This document shows positions 9,853-21,258 of a stretch of 64,000 nt of DNA, piece by piece. The number at the start of each line of letters is the position of its first letter. Within the stretch, counting starts at the first letter, position 1. The translations under genes and the position numbers were made by a program. Origin of the DNA: Arabidopsis thaliana. Its lineage: Eukaryota > Streptophyta > Magnoliopsida > Brassicales > Brassicaceae. Location: contig NC_003070.9 of NCBI RefSeq assembly GCF_000001735.4, positions 7,068,001 through 7,132,000 on the forward strand. Direction: 5' to 3'. The notes under the pieces are model-generated. The model was not told where the DNA came from and did not search any database. It was given only the letters and a program-made list of their open reading frames with translations.

Positions 9853-10012
9853 GCTCCGAATGATGACTGCGTTTTGCAGTGCGGGAGAAGTAAAGTGCGG
9901 TTTAAATAGTAACAAAAATACATAGATACATATGTATACGTAGAAATTTTGATACTGTTATATCACTGTTGCGGTGCAGTTTTAGGTGCGGTTTTAGTCA
10001 CCATTCAGACCC
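9853..10012. mobile_element. Harbinger-like MITE
   Basis: A 160-base element with imperfect terminal inverted repeats: the left end reads GGCTCCGAATGATGACT and the right end, reverse-complemented, GGGTCTGAATGGTGACT. It is flanked on both sides by TAA (9850-9852 and 10013-10015). A TWA target duplication with G-rich ends is typical of PIF/Harbinger elements. It has no coding capacity and must have been moved by a transposase made elsewhere. Confidence 0.65.
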
Positions 10013-10015
10013 TAA

Positions 10016-11048
10016 ATGTAATGTGACCAATGAAAATAGGTCTTCCTGAATAAACAAGGTCAAACTCACCGATGGTTTAGAATTTACTCAAAATAGTCCA
10101 TTTAAGTTGATCTTTTCATCGTTTTCTATTCCACTTTAGTTTCGCCTATTACTTGATTGCCCGAGGTTATATTTATTTTTGTGAACCCTGCTCGAGCAAT
10201 TTCAAGCATCCAGTCAAAAACTGTTAAAGGTTTGTAAAAAGCACTGACACGACATCGTATTTTCTGTAACGACTCCGGACTCTAGCTAGTTCATGCATTC
10301 TAAAAACAAAAGCAAGAACATTGAAATTGCAAAAAGACAAGAACATTTGTGGAAATAAAATCAAGAACGTAGAAATTTAGAAAAGGCAACAACACATAGA
10401 AATTAAGAAAAAGTAGTACTACATTTATCATAACAACTATAACAAGAATGCCAGGACATGAAGAGGTTGTTTGTTTCGAAACTCTCTACCGCTGGTTAAA
10501 AACTATCAGAATCAGTATCAAACGGATCACCAAAGTTACAAGTTAAAAAAAAAAATTAAAATAAATTGGAGCCTTAATGTAGTGATCGAAACCCAAAACC
10601 CCTCTGGTATTTTTGGTAATTTTCCATGAAAGTGATCAAGTTTTGCGCATGAATATTATGCAAATCTTCAACTTGTATCACTAGAAATTTATTTTGCTCT
10701 TTTTATATTGTTTTGGCTAGGCTAAGTCTCAAAAATGATTCCACATGTATATCTAAGTGATCATTTTACAAATGAGAAATATGAAAACAAACCCGGCCAC
10801 TAGTCTTGGATTACCCAAGCTGAAACCCAGCAATTGATGGACTCAAGTCTTACATTTAGAAACCAGAAACAAAACACATGGCAAATTCAGTGTTATTTGA
10901 TTAATAACTTTTGATATAATTAATAAAGTATTTATTACCAATCCATATATTTTTTAGAAACAAAACTAATAAAGTTATGACAAAAATGAAACGGAAATGA
11001 AGGCTACAAAATTAAACAAGGAAGAACATCGGGCATTTACTTGGCAAT
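10016..11048. other. Intergenic, downstream of the Pus10 gene
   Basis: About 1 kb of A+T-rich DNA beyond the stop codon of the minus-strand gene at 11049; its start presumably includes that gene's 3' UTR. No open frame or RNA gene is apparent. Confidence 0.5.
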
Positions 11049-14000
11049 TCATGGGTCGCCCATTTTCACATCAGTCACATCTAGTTGTATTATCTCCGCT
11101 CTGCACCCTAAAATTGATCCCATGCTGCAACCAAAATGAAATAAACTCTCTTTTGTTAATATGCTATTGCACAGATCCTGTATATTTTTGTCTACAATAT
11201 TGAAGGGAGCTCCTTTTATTATACCTGGGAGTGGTACGACCAAGATCTCCATGAACAAACTCTTTGATGTATGTTCCAGCCTGCATTATTGAAAATTTAA
11301 AACTTGCCCATCTTTCAAGAATGATAATGAGGTGAGTTAGAAGTTGTAGCAACCTGGGTGCACAGATGCAATAGAAAGTAGTGAGAGTGTCCTTTTATCT
11401 TTTCAACTTTCATCCTGAATATTGGAACCACAAACACTGACTCTTACTAAACAGAAGAAAGCTTCAAGGTAAGTAAAATGTGAAACTCACGATAGATTAT
11501 CACTAACCAATGTATAATCTTTTCACGGTCCAGTGGACTTCGTCGGTGAAGCACTCTTACTGGTGTCTTCTGCAAGATTTTCTGCAGTGAAATAGTATAG
11601 AACAAGAACGTTACTTTGCATTAAAATTAAAACCAAGTTTCAGGACAGACAATGGGATTGTCCCTATTCTTAAAAAATCATAAAAGAAAGAAACGACTCA
11701 CCAATTCTTTCAGGCAAGAAATTGAGTTGAAGTCTTTCTCTTCAAGTGGACGAGAAATCCATACAAGTGCAACATACTGCTTCTGCAGTACATAAAAAAA
11801 GCATTGCACTGGTTGGTTCAATCAATTTTTATTACATTTCTAACGTAAGTCTTTGTTGGTTCAATATTCCAATAGGATTTAACAATGCTGACCTGCTTCT
11901 CCGCTTCTCCCTCGCGCATCATTGCCCAACACTGACTTCCGATACATTTAAGGTCTTTTACTCCGACCTGTAGCCAAAATACTGCTTGTAAGATTGCAAC
12001 AAGGCACACATAATCAATTGATACAACATTTGTGTTCAATTAATGATGCCTTACTAGTTTTTTCTCTGACTTGTTTATCTTTTCTTCAACTTCCTTCAAT
12101 GATTGTTCAGACGGTAACTGGCGAGAATTCTGAACCTCGATCAAGAAAGGTCTACCTGAACCCAACATTCGTACCTGAATACAGCTCTTTTATATTATAA
12201 GCATAAACTTATCGAATATGAATATAACGTCCGAAAAGGGTAATTTCTCACATCAATATCTTCTCTGCCAGCAGCATGGAACTTGTAGGAATCCCCAAGG
12301 CATGCTGGAAGAATGTTTCCACCAAGTATCTCCTGAAATATATACAAAAATCTATTGAAGTCAATGTTATCTATAGGAATAGTGTAAAAAAGTCCAGATG
12401 ACCACTAAGAGACTGCTACCTCAACAGACGCTTCCCCCATTCTTTCATCATCAATAATCCATCGTGATTGACTAACATTTCTGGAGTACTGCAAAGATAA
12501 GATCGAACCATCAATTGAAATTGATCCTCGATAAGAGGTTAAAGATCTGCTCGGTCATCTGCGAATTCATTTGTTACCAAACTACAGTTTACACAGAAAT
12601 GAAGGTTACAAATACAATACACTGCCCCAAGAACATGAAAACAGTGACTTACTTTGAAGTACCTCCCACTAAAAAAGATAGGCATCCTGTTGCAATGAAC
12701 TGAAAAGATGCATGGTTCATACACCTGGTGATATAAGAAAAATGTCGAGAACATGAGTTTCAGTTAGTCAAATAATGATAACCAGGACAAAGAAAGTTCT
12801 ACAAATATATATATATATATATATATGTGGGTTAAATATGCAAACATATACCTTTTCAAATGAATTCTCGGAAATACAGTTTGATCCATTCTCTGCGTCT
12901 GCATATACATAAAATACAATTAACAGATAGCATTTCGAAACTCTGAAATTTGATCTGCGGGATCTAATGTATTATCTCAATAAAATGTGTAAGAAAATGA
13001 TGTAGATGGGCACAAGATCCGGGAAGTGTATAAACTGTCATAAGGAGCAACATAGACCAGGCAGGGATAGACAGGGACCATGAACTTAGAATATATGCAC
13101 TTTAAAAGAAGTATGACATCTATGCGAGATACGGAAGTAGCGTAGATAAAGAGGTCGGCTTAATTGCATATTATCGCCTTGAAGTGTCAAAGAAGAGTGA
13201 AAACTCAAAGAGCCTTCAGATGTAACCAAGGAAGAATTTCATAAATGAAGGTCAAATTTTCTTTCATCAACGAACTCCTTCAACATCACAAGTATAGGTG
13301 ATATTTCAAGCAATTATAGATGCACCATGTCATAAATGATTTATGAATCAGGAGTTCAAGAAAAAGATTCAACCGAGTCCTAAGTGATTGTAGAGTCTCG
13401 ACATACCTGTTTTCCTCCTCTTACTTTCATGCGTTGTTTCAGAAGCACCCTGAGCCTCGTCTGATGCTTTAGTGTATGTCAAACGGATGTGAAAAGAGCT
13501 TGAATCTGATTCAGCGCCCTGCCAAAACAGAGAAGAAACGCAAAGACTTTTAGTATCTGGAAACAGATTTTGCAGGTTATAACATCCATTTGTATAAGAT
13601 ACTAAGCAATAGAAGCAAAGGTGAAAACCTAAGCAACAACTCAACAATTTTCCAAAACAGAAACACTTTCAAGCAAATCACCGACTCACCAACGATGCTT
13701 TAAGTTGATCCAAGAGTAGAACTTTCAAGGCATCCTTTACAGAAATTTTATCGCGCTGCAGCCAAACTTCGGTGCTGTACTTTCCTTTAAGGTATGACCT
13801 ATTAAGGTAGATACATTAACACTAGAGCAGAACCAAAACAAAACTGATAAAAAGGAAAAAATCTTTAGTTGATGCAAGCGAAGAAGCTTACAAGAGTGCA
13901 CGTTCATTCTCCATGATAGTTGATGGCACAGAGACTTCAAGACCAAAGCTATCGAACTCATGACGATCCTGCTTCACCAAGTCCGTTATCCTTGCAACGT

Positions 14001-14504
14001 AATCACTACTAGAATCCGATTTCACCAGCTCTTTTTTGACATCGGAAAAAACGAACTGCAATATACCTAAACAAACAATGCAGATTGTGGAACAGCTAGA
14101 TTCCGATGCACTAGTTTCATCATCACCGGATTTGAGCCAGCTGCGCAGAGTTGAAGTCGAGACTGATGAAATATCGGAATCAAAAGCCTCGACGGATACC
14201 AATCGGAAAATACATCTCTCACAGACCTAACAGAGTGGAGACACACGGACTTAATTAAATTACAGAAGAAAAATCGAATTCTCAAAGAGATTGAAGCGGA
14301 GAATATGTCAGATACATAAACCCTAAGAACGTGAGAGTAAGAGATAAGAAAACGAACCCCGAGAGAGAGAAGATCTTTCACAGCACCGGTATGCAGAGAT
14401 CGAGCTGTTTCGTATACGCGCCGTGTCTTGGAGTTACCATGACTTACTAGGCCGTTGGGCAAGCCGGCTGATTCGACGGCGACGGGTTCTTTTTCGCCGG
14501 ACAT
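11049..14504 (-). CDS. tRNA pseudouridine synthase, Pus10 type
   Basis: Fifteen exons join in frame to about 500 residues: 14504-14358, 14226-13892, 13798-13690, 13518-13407, 12898-12852, 12724-12653, 12488-12420, 12332-12252, 12174-12055, 11967-11893, 11782-11702, 11569-11508, 11414-11354, 11280-11225 and 11124-11049. The N-terminal part has the paired Cys of the Pus10 zinc-binding region (VCERCIF at residue 50). The catalytic domain carries GREDIDVRMLGSGRPF, whose Asp is the expected nucleophile, and the C-terminal motifs HLCTQAGTYIKEFVHGD and GRTTPS. Pus10 isomerises uridine in the T-loop of tRNA (positions 54/55) in archaea and animals; the plant role is inferred. It probably corresponds to At1g20410 (recall). 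All exon phases fit, so the gene looks intact. Confidence 0.88.
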
Positions 14505-14667
14505 CTGTTTTGAATAATTGGAGGAAAGCGGCTTCTATCAAATTAGTAGCAATCAATGCAGTGAGCTTGTTAAGTTTTTGACTTTTTTTTCTCGTGCCAA
14601 AAAAGGCTAATGAAGCTGCACATGTTAAAATATTATATGAACTATTTTAGAGTTAATATAGCAAAGA

Positions 14668-14739
14668 GGGCGTTTGGTCTAGTGGTATGATTCTCGCTTT
14701 GGGTGCGAGAGGTCCCGAGTTCGATTCTCGGAACGCCCC
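14668..14739 (+). tRNA. tRNA-Pro (anticodon TGG)
   Basis: A 72-base cloverleaf: the acceptor stem GGGCGTT pairs with AACGCCC, the anticodon stem CTCGC/GCGAG holds the loop TTTGGGT with anticodon TGG at 14700-14702, and the T arm has TTCGATT. Internal A box (TGGTCTAGTGG) and B box (GAGTTCGATTC) promoters are present. A run of six T at 14746-14751 serves as RNA polymerase III terminator. CCA is not encoded, as usual in nuclear genes. No intron. Confidence 0.97.
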
Positions 14740-14745
14740 TCTTAC

Positions 14746-14751
14746 TTTTTT
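14746..14751 (+). terminator. Pol III terminator of tRNA-Pro
   Basis: Six consecutive T begin seven bases after the tRNA 3' end. Confidence 0.8.
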
Positions 14752-15470
14752 GTTATTTTCAAGACGTTGTTGGCATGGATTATATGTTCGTCTCGTGCAC
14801 ACTATGTAATAGTATAATCTCTTCCATTTTATGCTTTTATATGTAACAGTGGATCCATCGTTTACAAAAATCTCTGTATATAGATAACAATGAAATCACA
14901 TTATAAAATTGAGTTGAATCATTACGTAACACACTCAGCTCAATTTAACTTATGGCTACGAAACAATATTAAATCATTGAATTCATTACTCACCAACACT
15001 AATGTAACGTTTACTAATTGAATTCTTTGGTTCAAGAGGTGAATTGACAAGCAGTCACATGTTACCTTCCAATCTAGTTTCTTGTTCATGCATTGAAAGT
15101 CTCCTTATTGCTGTTGGCACTACATAACCCAAACTTCAAACAAAACTCTTTTGAGAGATGTGTGTGCAAAGTTTTAAAAACGCAATTAAAGTGTTCGATG
15201 AAATGCCTCAGAAGAAACATGTAACTGCTTGCTCAAAACTAAATCAAACCGATTCAGCCACAACAAAGTTAATGATCTCACTAAGCAGATTCTCAAATAA
15301 GTCAAAACGATACACCATTGTCTGAAATCATATCACCTTAAAAGCCCTACTTATTCATTCGCCAAAACCTTCCAATCTTAAGACAGAGAGACATGTGTTT
15401 TAGAACTACAATAACATCGCACGAGTAAGAAAATGGTAACCTCGTTGACTCAAACCAATCAAATCTCCGA
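14752..15470. other. Intergenic, no gene seen
   Basis: A+T-rich DNA between the tRNA gene and the 3' end of the small minus-strand gene. The part near 15470 likely contains that gene's 3' UTR. Confidence 0.5.
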
Positions 15471-15821
15471 TCACTTTTTATCTTCACCGAAAAGTAGACG
15501 GAGACGAGAAGCAAAGACGCCGGAAGAGTCAATCGATGCTTGATGAAGAAGATCGCTTTTGATTTTACTCATACGATCCGTCAAACTATCTTGTTCCTTC
15601 TTGAGAACAGCAGTGTCTTCCTCCAGATCGTGAATTCGGTACTTCTGACTTACCGATCGGAAACTCAGAAGCAAAATCCCAGTCATGGCGGCGAACTGGA
15701 AGAAGCTTTGCTTGTTTTTCTTCACATTCTCGAAGAATCCAGAAGCAACAGCGGTTAAAGCCTTCGCCGGATCTTTCCCGGTGAGAGGATCAACAGATCC
15801 CTGTGGCGCAGACGAAGCCAT
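15471..15821 (-). CDS. Small conserved plant protein of unknown function
   Basis: A single-exon gene for 116 residues starting MASSAPQGSVDPLTGKDPAK. It has one hydrophobic segment at about 40-57 (FFQFAAMTGILLLSFRSV), followed by a short coiled-coil-like stretch rich in Glu, Lys and Asp (about 62-90). The layout suggests a single-pass membrane protein with a helical soluble tail. No catalytic motif is visible. By order it corresponds to At1g20430 (recall), listed only as hypothetical. The ATG is preceded by an A/C-rich leader with no competing upstream start in frame. Confidence 0.75.
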   Translation of the reverse strand: MASSAPQGSVDPLTGKDPAKALTAVASGFFENVKKNKQSFFQFAAMTGILLLSFRSVSQKYRIHDLEEDTAVLKKEQDSLTDRMSKIKSDLLHQASIDSSGVFASRLRLLFGEDKK

Positions 15822-16721
15822 TTTCGGTGTCTAATGAACAAAAGAGGAAACAAGCTGAGAGTGAGAGCTAGAGAAAAGGGTTTCGAAAAGGCTTGGGCTT
15901 TTGATGTTATCAAGTGAAGCCCAATAAGTTATTTCTATTGTTTAAGAGTAGTGATTTGATACAGCCTCTGATGTACTTGGAAGGTTATAAAATGCAAAGT
16001 GCAAACAGACAAAAATTTAGGTTAAAAAAAATTATGATGAGATGAATGAAATTCATGGAAGAACAAAACTGTTATAGCATAAAAATCATATAATCAAGCA
16101 TTTAGAATTAACATAATACAATGTTTAAAGCAACATTCATCTATGATTTAACATTAAACCAATGGGTTTCTTTTTTTTGTCTTATTTATTTGTATTGTTT
16201 TATTAAAACGTATTTTCCCGTTGTTCATTATCAGTGTTTAATCTTGATGATGATGGGTTCATCTTGTTTGAAAATAATGTTTGGATATATATGTCAACAA
16301 ATCCTAAGAAGCCAGATGGCGAAATATTGAAATATTCGTATTATTGTGATAAACATTATCTGCTGGTTTTAGTATTTGCCCACTTTCTCTTCCTCTTATG
16401 CATGTCATCATTTGAAACTTTTTTGACAATTCGAGGTGATCATGTGAATAACGTAATCACCAAACGTAAGAGTGAGTATACGATGAGTGTTATGGGATAA
16501 CCAAATGAAATCCTCCTACACACACAACTTACACAAACTCGAAAACATTTAAGTATAAACCATATGCAAACTTTATATAAAAGATAGAATGAAATTACAA
16601 AATAAAGGATCAAATGCAATCAACGAAAGCCACAATAACAACTTAAAAGAGAAAGATAATGATCACAAAACACAGCGAATGTCCCACTCCCACATCATTA
16701 TTCATTCTTTAACCATTTTGC
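15822..16721. other. Intergenic, no gene seen
   Basis: Contains the promoter of the small gene at 15821 (minus strand) and the 3' UTR of the dehydrin ending at 16722. The DNA is A+T-rich. Open pieces at 16121-16500 on the plus strand have no family features. Confidence 0.5.
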
Positions 16722-17664
16722 TTAATCATCAGACTCTTTTTCTTTCTTCACTTCCTCTTCAGTGGTCTTGGCATGATAACCTGGAAGCTTCTCTTTGATC
16801 TTTTCCAAAATCCCCTTCTTCTCCTCCGGATGTTCCACTGGAAGCTCCGTCGTAGGCTCCACCGGATGCTCCGTTACAACCAACGGCGTGGACGTGACAG
16901 CTGGTGAATCCTCTGCTTTCTCGTCGTGGTGACCAGGAAGCTTCTCCTTGATCTTCTCAACTAATCCTTTCTTCTCTTCCTCGGGATGGTCATGCTCCAC
17001 CACACTCTCCGACACTGGTACCGGGATGGTAGTGGAAACTGGTACATCATCCTCTGCTGTCTTGTCGTGGTGTCCTGGGAGCTTCTCCTTGATCTTCTCC
17101 ACTAGTCCTTTCTTATCTTCCTCTCCTTCAACGATCTTCTTCTTCTTCTCCTTCTTTTCCTCACCTTCTTCATCGCTCGACTGTTAGGTATTCAAATTTC
17201 AAGAACCATGAGTATGATTATTGGTTCAATCAAAAGATCTATAAAACTAATCTAAATCTTATATATATATCATGATCTCTTATCAACCATTTCGATCAAA
17301 CAAAATTTCATAAATTTTTACTTACAGAGGAAGAAGAGCTGTTGGATCGGTGAAGCTTTTCGATGACACTAGGCTTGTTCTCCTCATCTTCCTCGGTCTT
17401 TTCTTGAAGCTCCTCTAGCAGAGTAATCTTGTTCTCCTTCACTTCCTCGTGCTCCGCAGCTAACTCCGGTTCAGAGATCTGAGCCTTATGATCGAACTCA
17501 GACTCGAGCGTCGTTGTCTCTTGAGGTTTCACTTCCTCTTCCTTCTTCCCCAAGAAATCAAACAATCCACGATCCGTAACCTCTGTTGTCGTCGCTGGTG
17601 ATTCCTCTGTTGCGACCGTTGGTGTCTCGTGCTCGGGAACGTTGTTCTTGTACTCCTCAGCCAT
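16722..17664 (-). CDS. COR47: Dehydrin COR47 (group 2 LEA protein)
   Basis: Two exons (17664-17326 and 17180-16722) give 265 residues. The protein is hydrophilic and Glu/Lys-rich. It has a poly-Ser S-segment (LHRSNSSSSSSS) split exactly by the intron, a Lys-rich nuclear-localisation-like stretch after it, and three K-segments of the type EKIKEKLPGHHDK (near 165, 205 and 240). This is the acidic SKn dehydrin layout, and I recognise the sequence as Arabidopsis COR47 (At1g20440). Dehydrins are largely disordered proteins that bind membranes and proteins and protect cells during cold and water loss. An in-frame ATG at 17724 precedes the usual MAEEYKN start, but the family start at 17664 is preferred. 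Its neighbour ERD10 is a tandem duplicate in the same orientation. DRE/CRT sites lie upstream at 17928 and 18733-19241. Confidence 0.97.
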
Positions 17665-17795
17665 AGTTAATCTTGATTTGATTAAAAGTTTATATAGTAA
17701 ATAGAAAATATGAGAAAATTTCAAGACTTGTGTAGTTGCTTTAAGATGGTTTTGTGAATGAGTAATGTTTGTGATGAGATAAGAGAGAGTGGGGT

Positions 17796-17802
17796 TTTTA
17801 TA
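17796..17802 (-). promoter_or_regulatory. TATA box of COR47
   Basis: TATAAAA on the minus strand, about 130 bases before the ATG at 17664. The matching position in ERD10 is 21239-21244. Confidence 0.7.
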
Positions 17803-17814
17803 GTGTCAAGAGAA

Positions 17815-17852
17815 GGGTCCAGGCCAACGCGGAGGTAACGCTGTAAAGATTT
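17815..17852 (-). promoter_or_regulatory. Proximal promoter box of COR47, shared with ERD10
   Basis: The sequence around ACCTCCGCGTTGGCCTGGAC is almost identical in both dehydrin promoters and sits just upstream of the TATA box. Its core CCGCGTT (17826-17832) resembles the CGCG-type site bound by CAMTA factors. Binding is inferred. Confidence 0.5.
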
Positions 17853-17927
17853 AATTATTTTTAAAATGATCCAAAAAGATGGATATTTATTTCTTGAATT
17901 GTATAATGACCCCTCTTATTTCTTGAA

Positions 17928-17933
17928 GTCGGT
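17928..17933 (-). promoter_or_regulatory. DRE/CRT element of COR47
   Basis: ACCGAC on the minus strand, about 265 bases before the start codon. RCCGAC is the known core bound by CBF/DREB1 and DREB2 factors in cold and drought response. Confidence 0.7.
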
Positions 17934-18689
17934 AGATGAATATCATGATATCAGTATCACCACTTTTTTCTTAATTTAAACGATATATGTTTTTAATATA
18001 TAGATGAAGAGTTAAACTAATATTAGATAATCGCATAGTCATGTACTTTTATCAACAGAAGCTGTATCGAACTATGGTCTATGGTTTTGTTTTGGATTAA
18101 TCAATGGTCTATGGTTACGTGGTTGAAGTACATCCTTTTAATCTATTATTGTATTGCATTTTATCAGATTTAAAAGGATAACAGATGTATAATTTAAAGA
18201 GTTTCAATGGACTTGGCATATATGTTATGTAGTTGTTTGGAATTTGAATTTGATGTTGTGTCACCATCCTATTATTTCAAACTTTTTGTAACAAAAAACA
18301 ACAAAACACTACATAATTTGCCCGGAAATAGAAGTTAACAATTTTTTAAAACCTTTTTCTTGATTTTTATTTTAAATCGTTTTGACATTTTACTTCACTT
18401 ACTTGTTGAAAAATATTATATAAAAAGCATATGAAAGAAATTTCAAACTTCAAAAGTGATGTTTCCAACTCTTTTAAGACTTTCAGGTTGTATCTGTAAA
18501 ATATACTATAAATAAAGGGGCAAATTAAAAGGGAAGAATTATAACCGAACTATTAAGTATTAACAGAATTATCTAGCCAAAGGATCAGTACTAAATGGAA
18601 AGACTAATTATACAATAGAAGTTAGGACGAATTAGAAGAAAAACAGAATAATGTAGAAGGCATGAATTGAACCAATAATTTACTGACAC

Positions 18690-18810
18690 GTATTAAAAGA
18701 GGTGGGAACGGGCCCACACATGGAGCTGAATGGTCGGCTTTGATTGGCTTTAAGCATAGATGTCGGTCATGTGGGCCATTAGACACGTCGGCTAAAGCTA
18801 GATTGCAGAT
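18690..18810 (-). promoter_or_regulatory. Distal DRE cluster of COR47
   Basis: Three RCCGAC cores occur within 60 bases (18733-18738, 18762-18767, 18787-18792); the last is fused to an ACGT core (GCCGACGTGT). The block is shared with 22110-22230 upstream of ERD10, including the spacer TTTGATTGG and the palindrome-like GGCCCACATGACCGACAT. It lies about 1.1 kb before the ATG. Confidence 0.6.
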
Positions 18811-19009
18811 ATTTTTCGGGTAAATTACTAACATGCCATTACTCCTCTAATCCTTTTTTTTTTTTTTTTTTTTTTTGTCACTCCTCTAATCCTTTTTAAG
18901 AATTAAGACGTTACCAAAAGAATGTACATGCAGCATAGCAGATTTTAATTTTGAAATCAATTTGTTTTTATAAGTATAACAGTTTAGGTAAGGGATGTCG
19001 TTTTGTGCC

Positions 19010-19265
19010 TTGTATGATAACAGACGAAAGCTTTTTCCTTATAAAATTTAACAGATGGGGCATTTGAGAACGCACAATTTCGGATTTTGCTTAAATTCAT
19101 TAAATTATATGAATCGTGCTCGGTTGAAAGATTTAAGACGTTGTGCCACTTGATAAATTGAGACGTTTCATGAACACGCAACCCGTAATTAACAGACCGA
19201 ATTTTAAAAAGTTTAGGCATTGGGGTGGTCACTCTACCGACACATGATACCAAACAAAGCAATCG
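19010..19265 (-). promoter_or_regulatory. Far upstream conserved block of COR47
   Basis: About 250 bases that match 22545-22745 upstream of ERD10 in many short identical runs, for example CGGTTGAAAGATT and CAAACAAAGCAATCGTTTTC. They include an ACCGAC at 19236-19241. This marks the outer part of the tandem duplication and may be an enhancer. Confidence 0.5.
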
Positions 19266-19701
19266 TTTTCGTTTGCTACATTGATTTAATTAATCTGTTA
19301 CGTTAAACTTTACAACAAATATTTTTGTGCACCACATGTAAACTTACCTGAGCTTAAAAGGAAAAAACAAAAACGAAAAAATCTAGTTTTCTTATAGAAA
19401 TGTCAAATGTTACTGTATATGACTAAAAACAATATTAAACTGAATCTAAAGTTCTAAATCATTATCAAACCGGTTTCTATTTATTTTAAACTGAAAATCT
19501 ATAAAATTGACCCCAAAATATGATAATGTTATGTGCCAAGAATTTACCAATTAGACTATCGAAACTCTTTCTTTTAATAATTGAAAAGTCCATTGCCTAG
19601 TTCACTACTATGAAGAAGTAATCACTACTTTCGTTTATGAACAAATATACTATAGATTCATAAATGTGATATTGAACCGGTCTATTGTTATGACTTATGA
19701 A

Positions 19702-19809
19702 TATAGCTATATTCACTGAAATCTATATATTTCAAATGGTAAAAGAATTTTCATACTATAAAATATTATAGCTCTATTCACTGAAATCTATATATTTTAA
19801 ATGGTAAAA
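19702..19809. repeat. Pair of 43-base direct repeats
   Basis: A 43-base unit starting TATAGCT(A/C)TATTCACTGA occurs at 19702-19744 and again at 19767-19809, separated by 22 bases, with about two differences. It lies in the A+T-rich spacer between the two dehydrin genes. Confidence 0.75.
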
Positions 19810-20234
19810 ACATTTAAATTTAGCATATAATTTGGTTAACTGAAATCCATTAAAAAAAAGAGAGGTTCATACAGTAATCTTACTATCCCCATGAGGCCAT
19901 GACTTGTGGCGGAACGGACTAATTTCAGGTGAAATTATTGAATCACCATATATTTAATCTAACTCTTGCATGCTTTTTTCATCAAAATTTCTGATTTTCT
20001 TTACATAAAAACTTTTCATGAGAATTTATCCATTGAAGCTCCATTGAGTAAACAAGTGTTTCCCCATAGATAAAATAATTTTATAGATTTTAGACACAAA
20101 TGATCTAACTCTAAACACAAACTTGGAGAACAGCTAGAAAGACAAAATAAAAGAGACAATGATCAACAAAAAACAAAAAACAACATAAGTCCCACTCCCA
20201 CATCATTATTATTCACTCTTATCATATTTTTCTC

Positions 20235-21107
20235 TTAATCAGACACTTTTTCTTTCTTCTCTTCCTCTCCAGTGGTCTTGGCGTGATAACCTGGAAGCTT
20301 CTCTTTGATCTTGTCCATAAATCCCTTCTTCTCCTCCGGGATGTCAGCAATCGGTGTTGCTGTTTCAACCAGCGGTGTGGTGTTGACGACTTGTGAATCC
20401 TCTGGTTTCTTGCTGTGGCCTGGAAGCTTCTCCTTGATCTTATCCATAAACCCTTTCTTCTCTTCTTCCTCTGGTTTGTGATCCTCTACCGAATGTGGTG
20501 CTGGCATGGTGGTGACGACTGGTACATCATCACCCCCTGGTTTCTCTCCGAGTGGAAACTTCTCCTTAATCCTGTCCATTACTCCTTGATTCTCTTCTTC
20601 CACTGTTTTCACATGATCTCCTTCAACAATCTTCTTCTTTTTCTCCTTCTTCTTCTTCTCACCGTCTTCACCTTCTTCATCACTCGACTGTTCATGAATA
20701 TTCAAAATTTCAAAACCATGAGTTTGTTTTCAAGATTTAACCAAGAAAAACTACAAACTAGTCAAACTTTTACTTACAGAGGAAGAAGAGCTGTTGGATC
20801 GGTGGAGTTTGTCGAGGAGACTTGGCTTGTTTTCTTCTTCCTCCTCGTGCTTCTGGTGAAGCTGCTCGAGAAGAGTAGGCTTATGTTCCTCTTCTTCGTG
20901 CTTGGCCACAAACGACTCTGGTTCAGAGATCTGAGTCTTGTGCTCAAACTCAGACGCGAGAGTCGTCGTTTCTTGAGGTTTAACTTCCTCCTTTTTCTTC
21001 AAGAAATCGAACATTCCCCGCTCCTTAATCTCTGGCGCCGATGATTCCTCTGTTGCAACCTTAGGGGTCTCCTGCTCTGGAACGGTGTTCTTGTACTCTT
21101 CTGCCAT
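20235..21107 (-). CDS. ERD10: Dehydrin ERD10 (LTI29/LTI45)
   Basis: Two exons (21107-20778 and 20687-20235) give 260 residues. The layout is the same as COR47: start MAEEYKNTVPEQ, a DFL motif near 33, a Ser tract (SNSSSSSSS) cut by the intron, a basic stretch, then K-segments. The first (RIKEKFPLGEKPG) is degenerate and two are good (DKIKEKLPGHSKK, DKIKEKLPGYHAK). I recognise it as Arabidopsis ERD10 (At1g20450), an acidic cold- and dehydration-induced dehydrin with membrane-protecting and chaperone-like activity. It is a tandem copy of COR47 about 2.5 kb away; intron position and 3' UTR sequence are shared. Regulation is probably by CBF/DREB through the triple site at 21373-21386 and by ABA through ACGT cores further up. 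Confidence 0.97.
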
Positions 21108-21238
21108 ACTTAATCTTGATTCGATTGAACACTTAGCGTGAATGATAAAGAGAAACTAGAAATTTCGATTTGAGCTTTGAGTTGCTTTAAGATGGTTTTC
21201 AAGAGCTGTGTGATGAATATTGTTGTGATGAGTGGGAC

Positions 21239-21244
21239 TTTATA
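21239..21244 (-). promoter_or_regulatory. TATA box of ERD10
   Basis: TATAAA on the minus strand, about 135 bases before the ATG, with the CCGCGTT box 26-32 bases further upstream at 21270-21276. Confidence 0.7.
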
Positions 21245-21258
21245 GTGTGTGAAGTAGA

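Noticed and set aside
12806-12826. (TA)n stretch in a Pus10 intron
   Set aside because: Ordinary microsatellite without further structure.
16121-16500. Two overlapping open frames of 69-88 codons
   Set aside because: Low-complexity A+T-rich translation with no splice context or conserved motif.
17664-17724. Longer COR47 start at 17724
   Set aside because: The added 20 residues are hydrophobic and unlike dehydrins. The family start MAEEYKN is also conserved in ERD10.
18846-18876. Poly-T run upstream of COR47 as a retroposon tail
   Set aside because: No target duplication or element body was found next to it; simple slippage is enough.
20415-21044. 209-codon plus-strand open frame across ERD10
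   Set aside because: Shadow of the dehydrin exons: the Phe/Leu runs mirror Glu/Lys codons, and it crosses the ERD10 intron.
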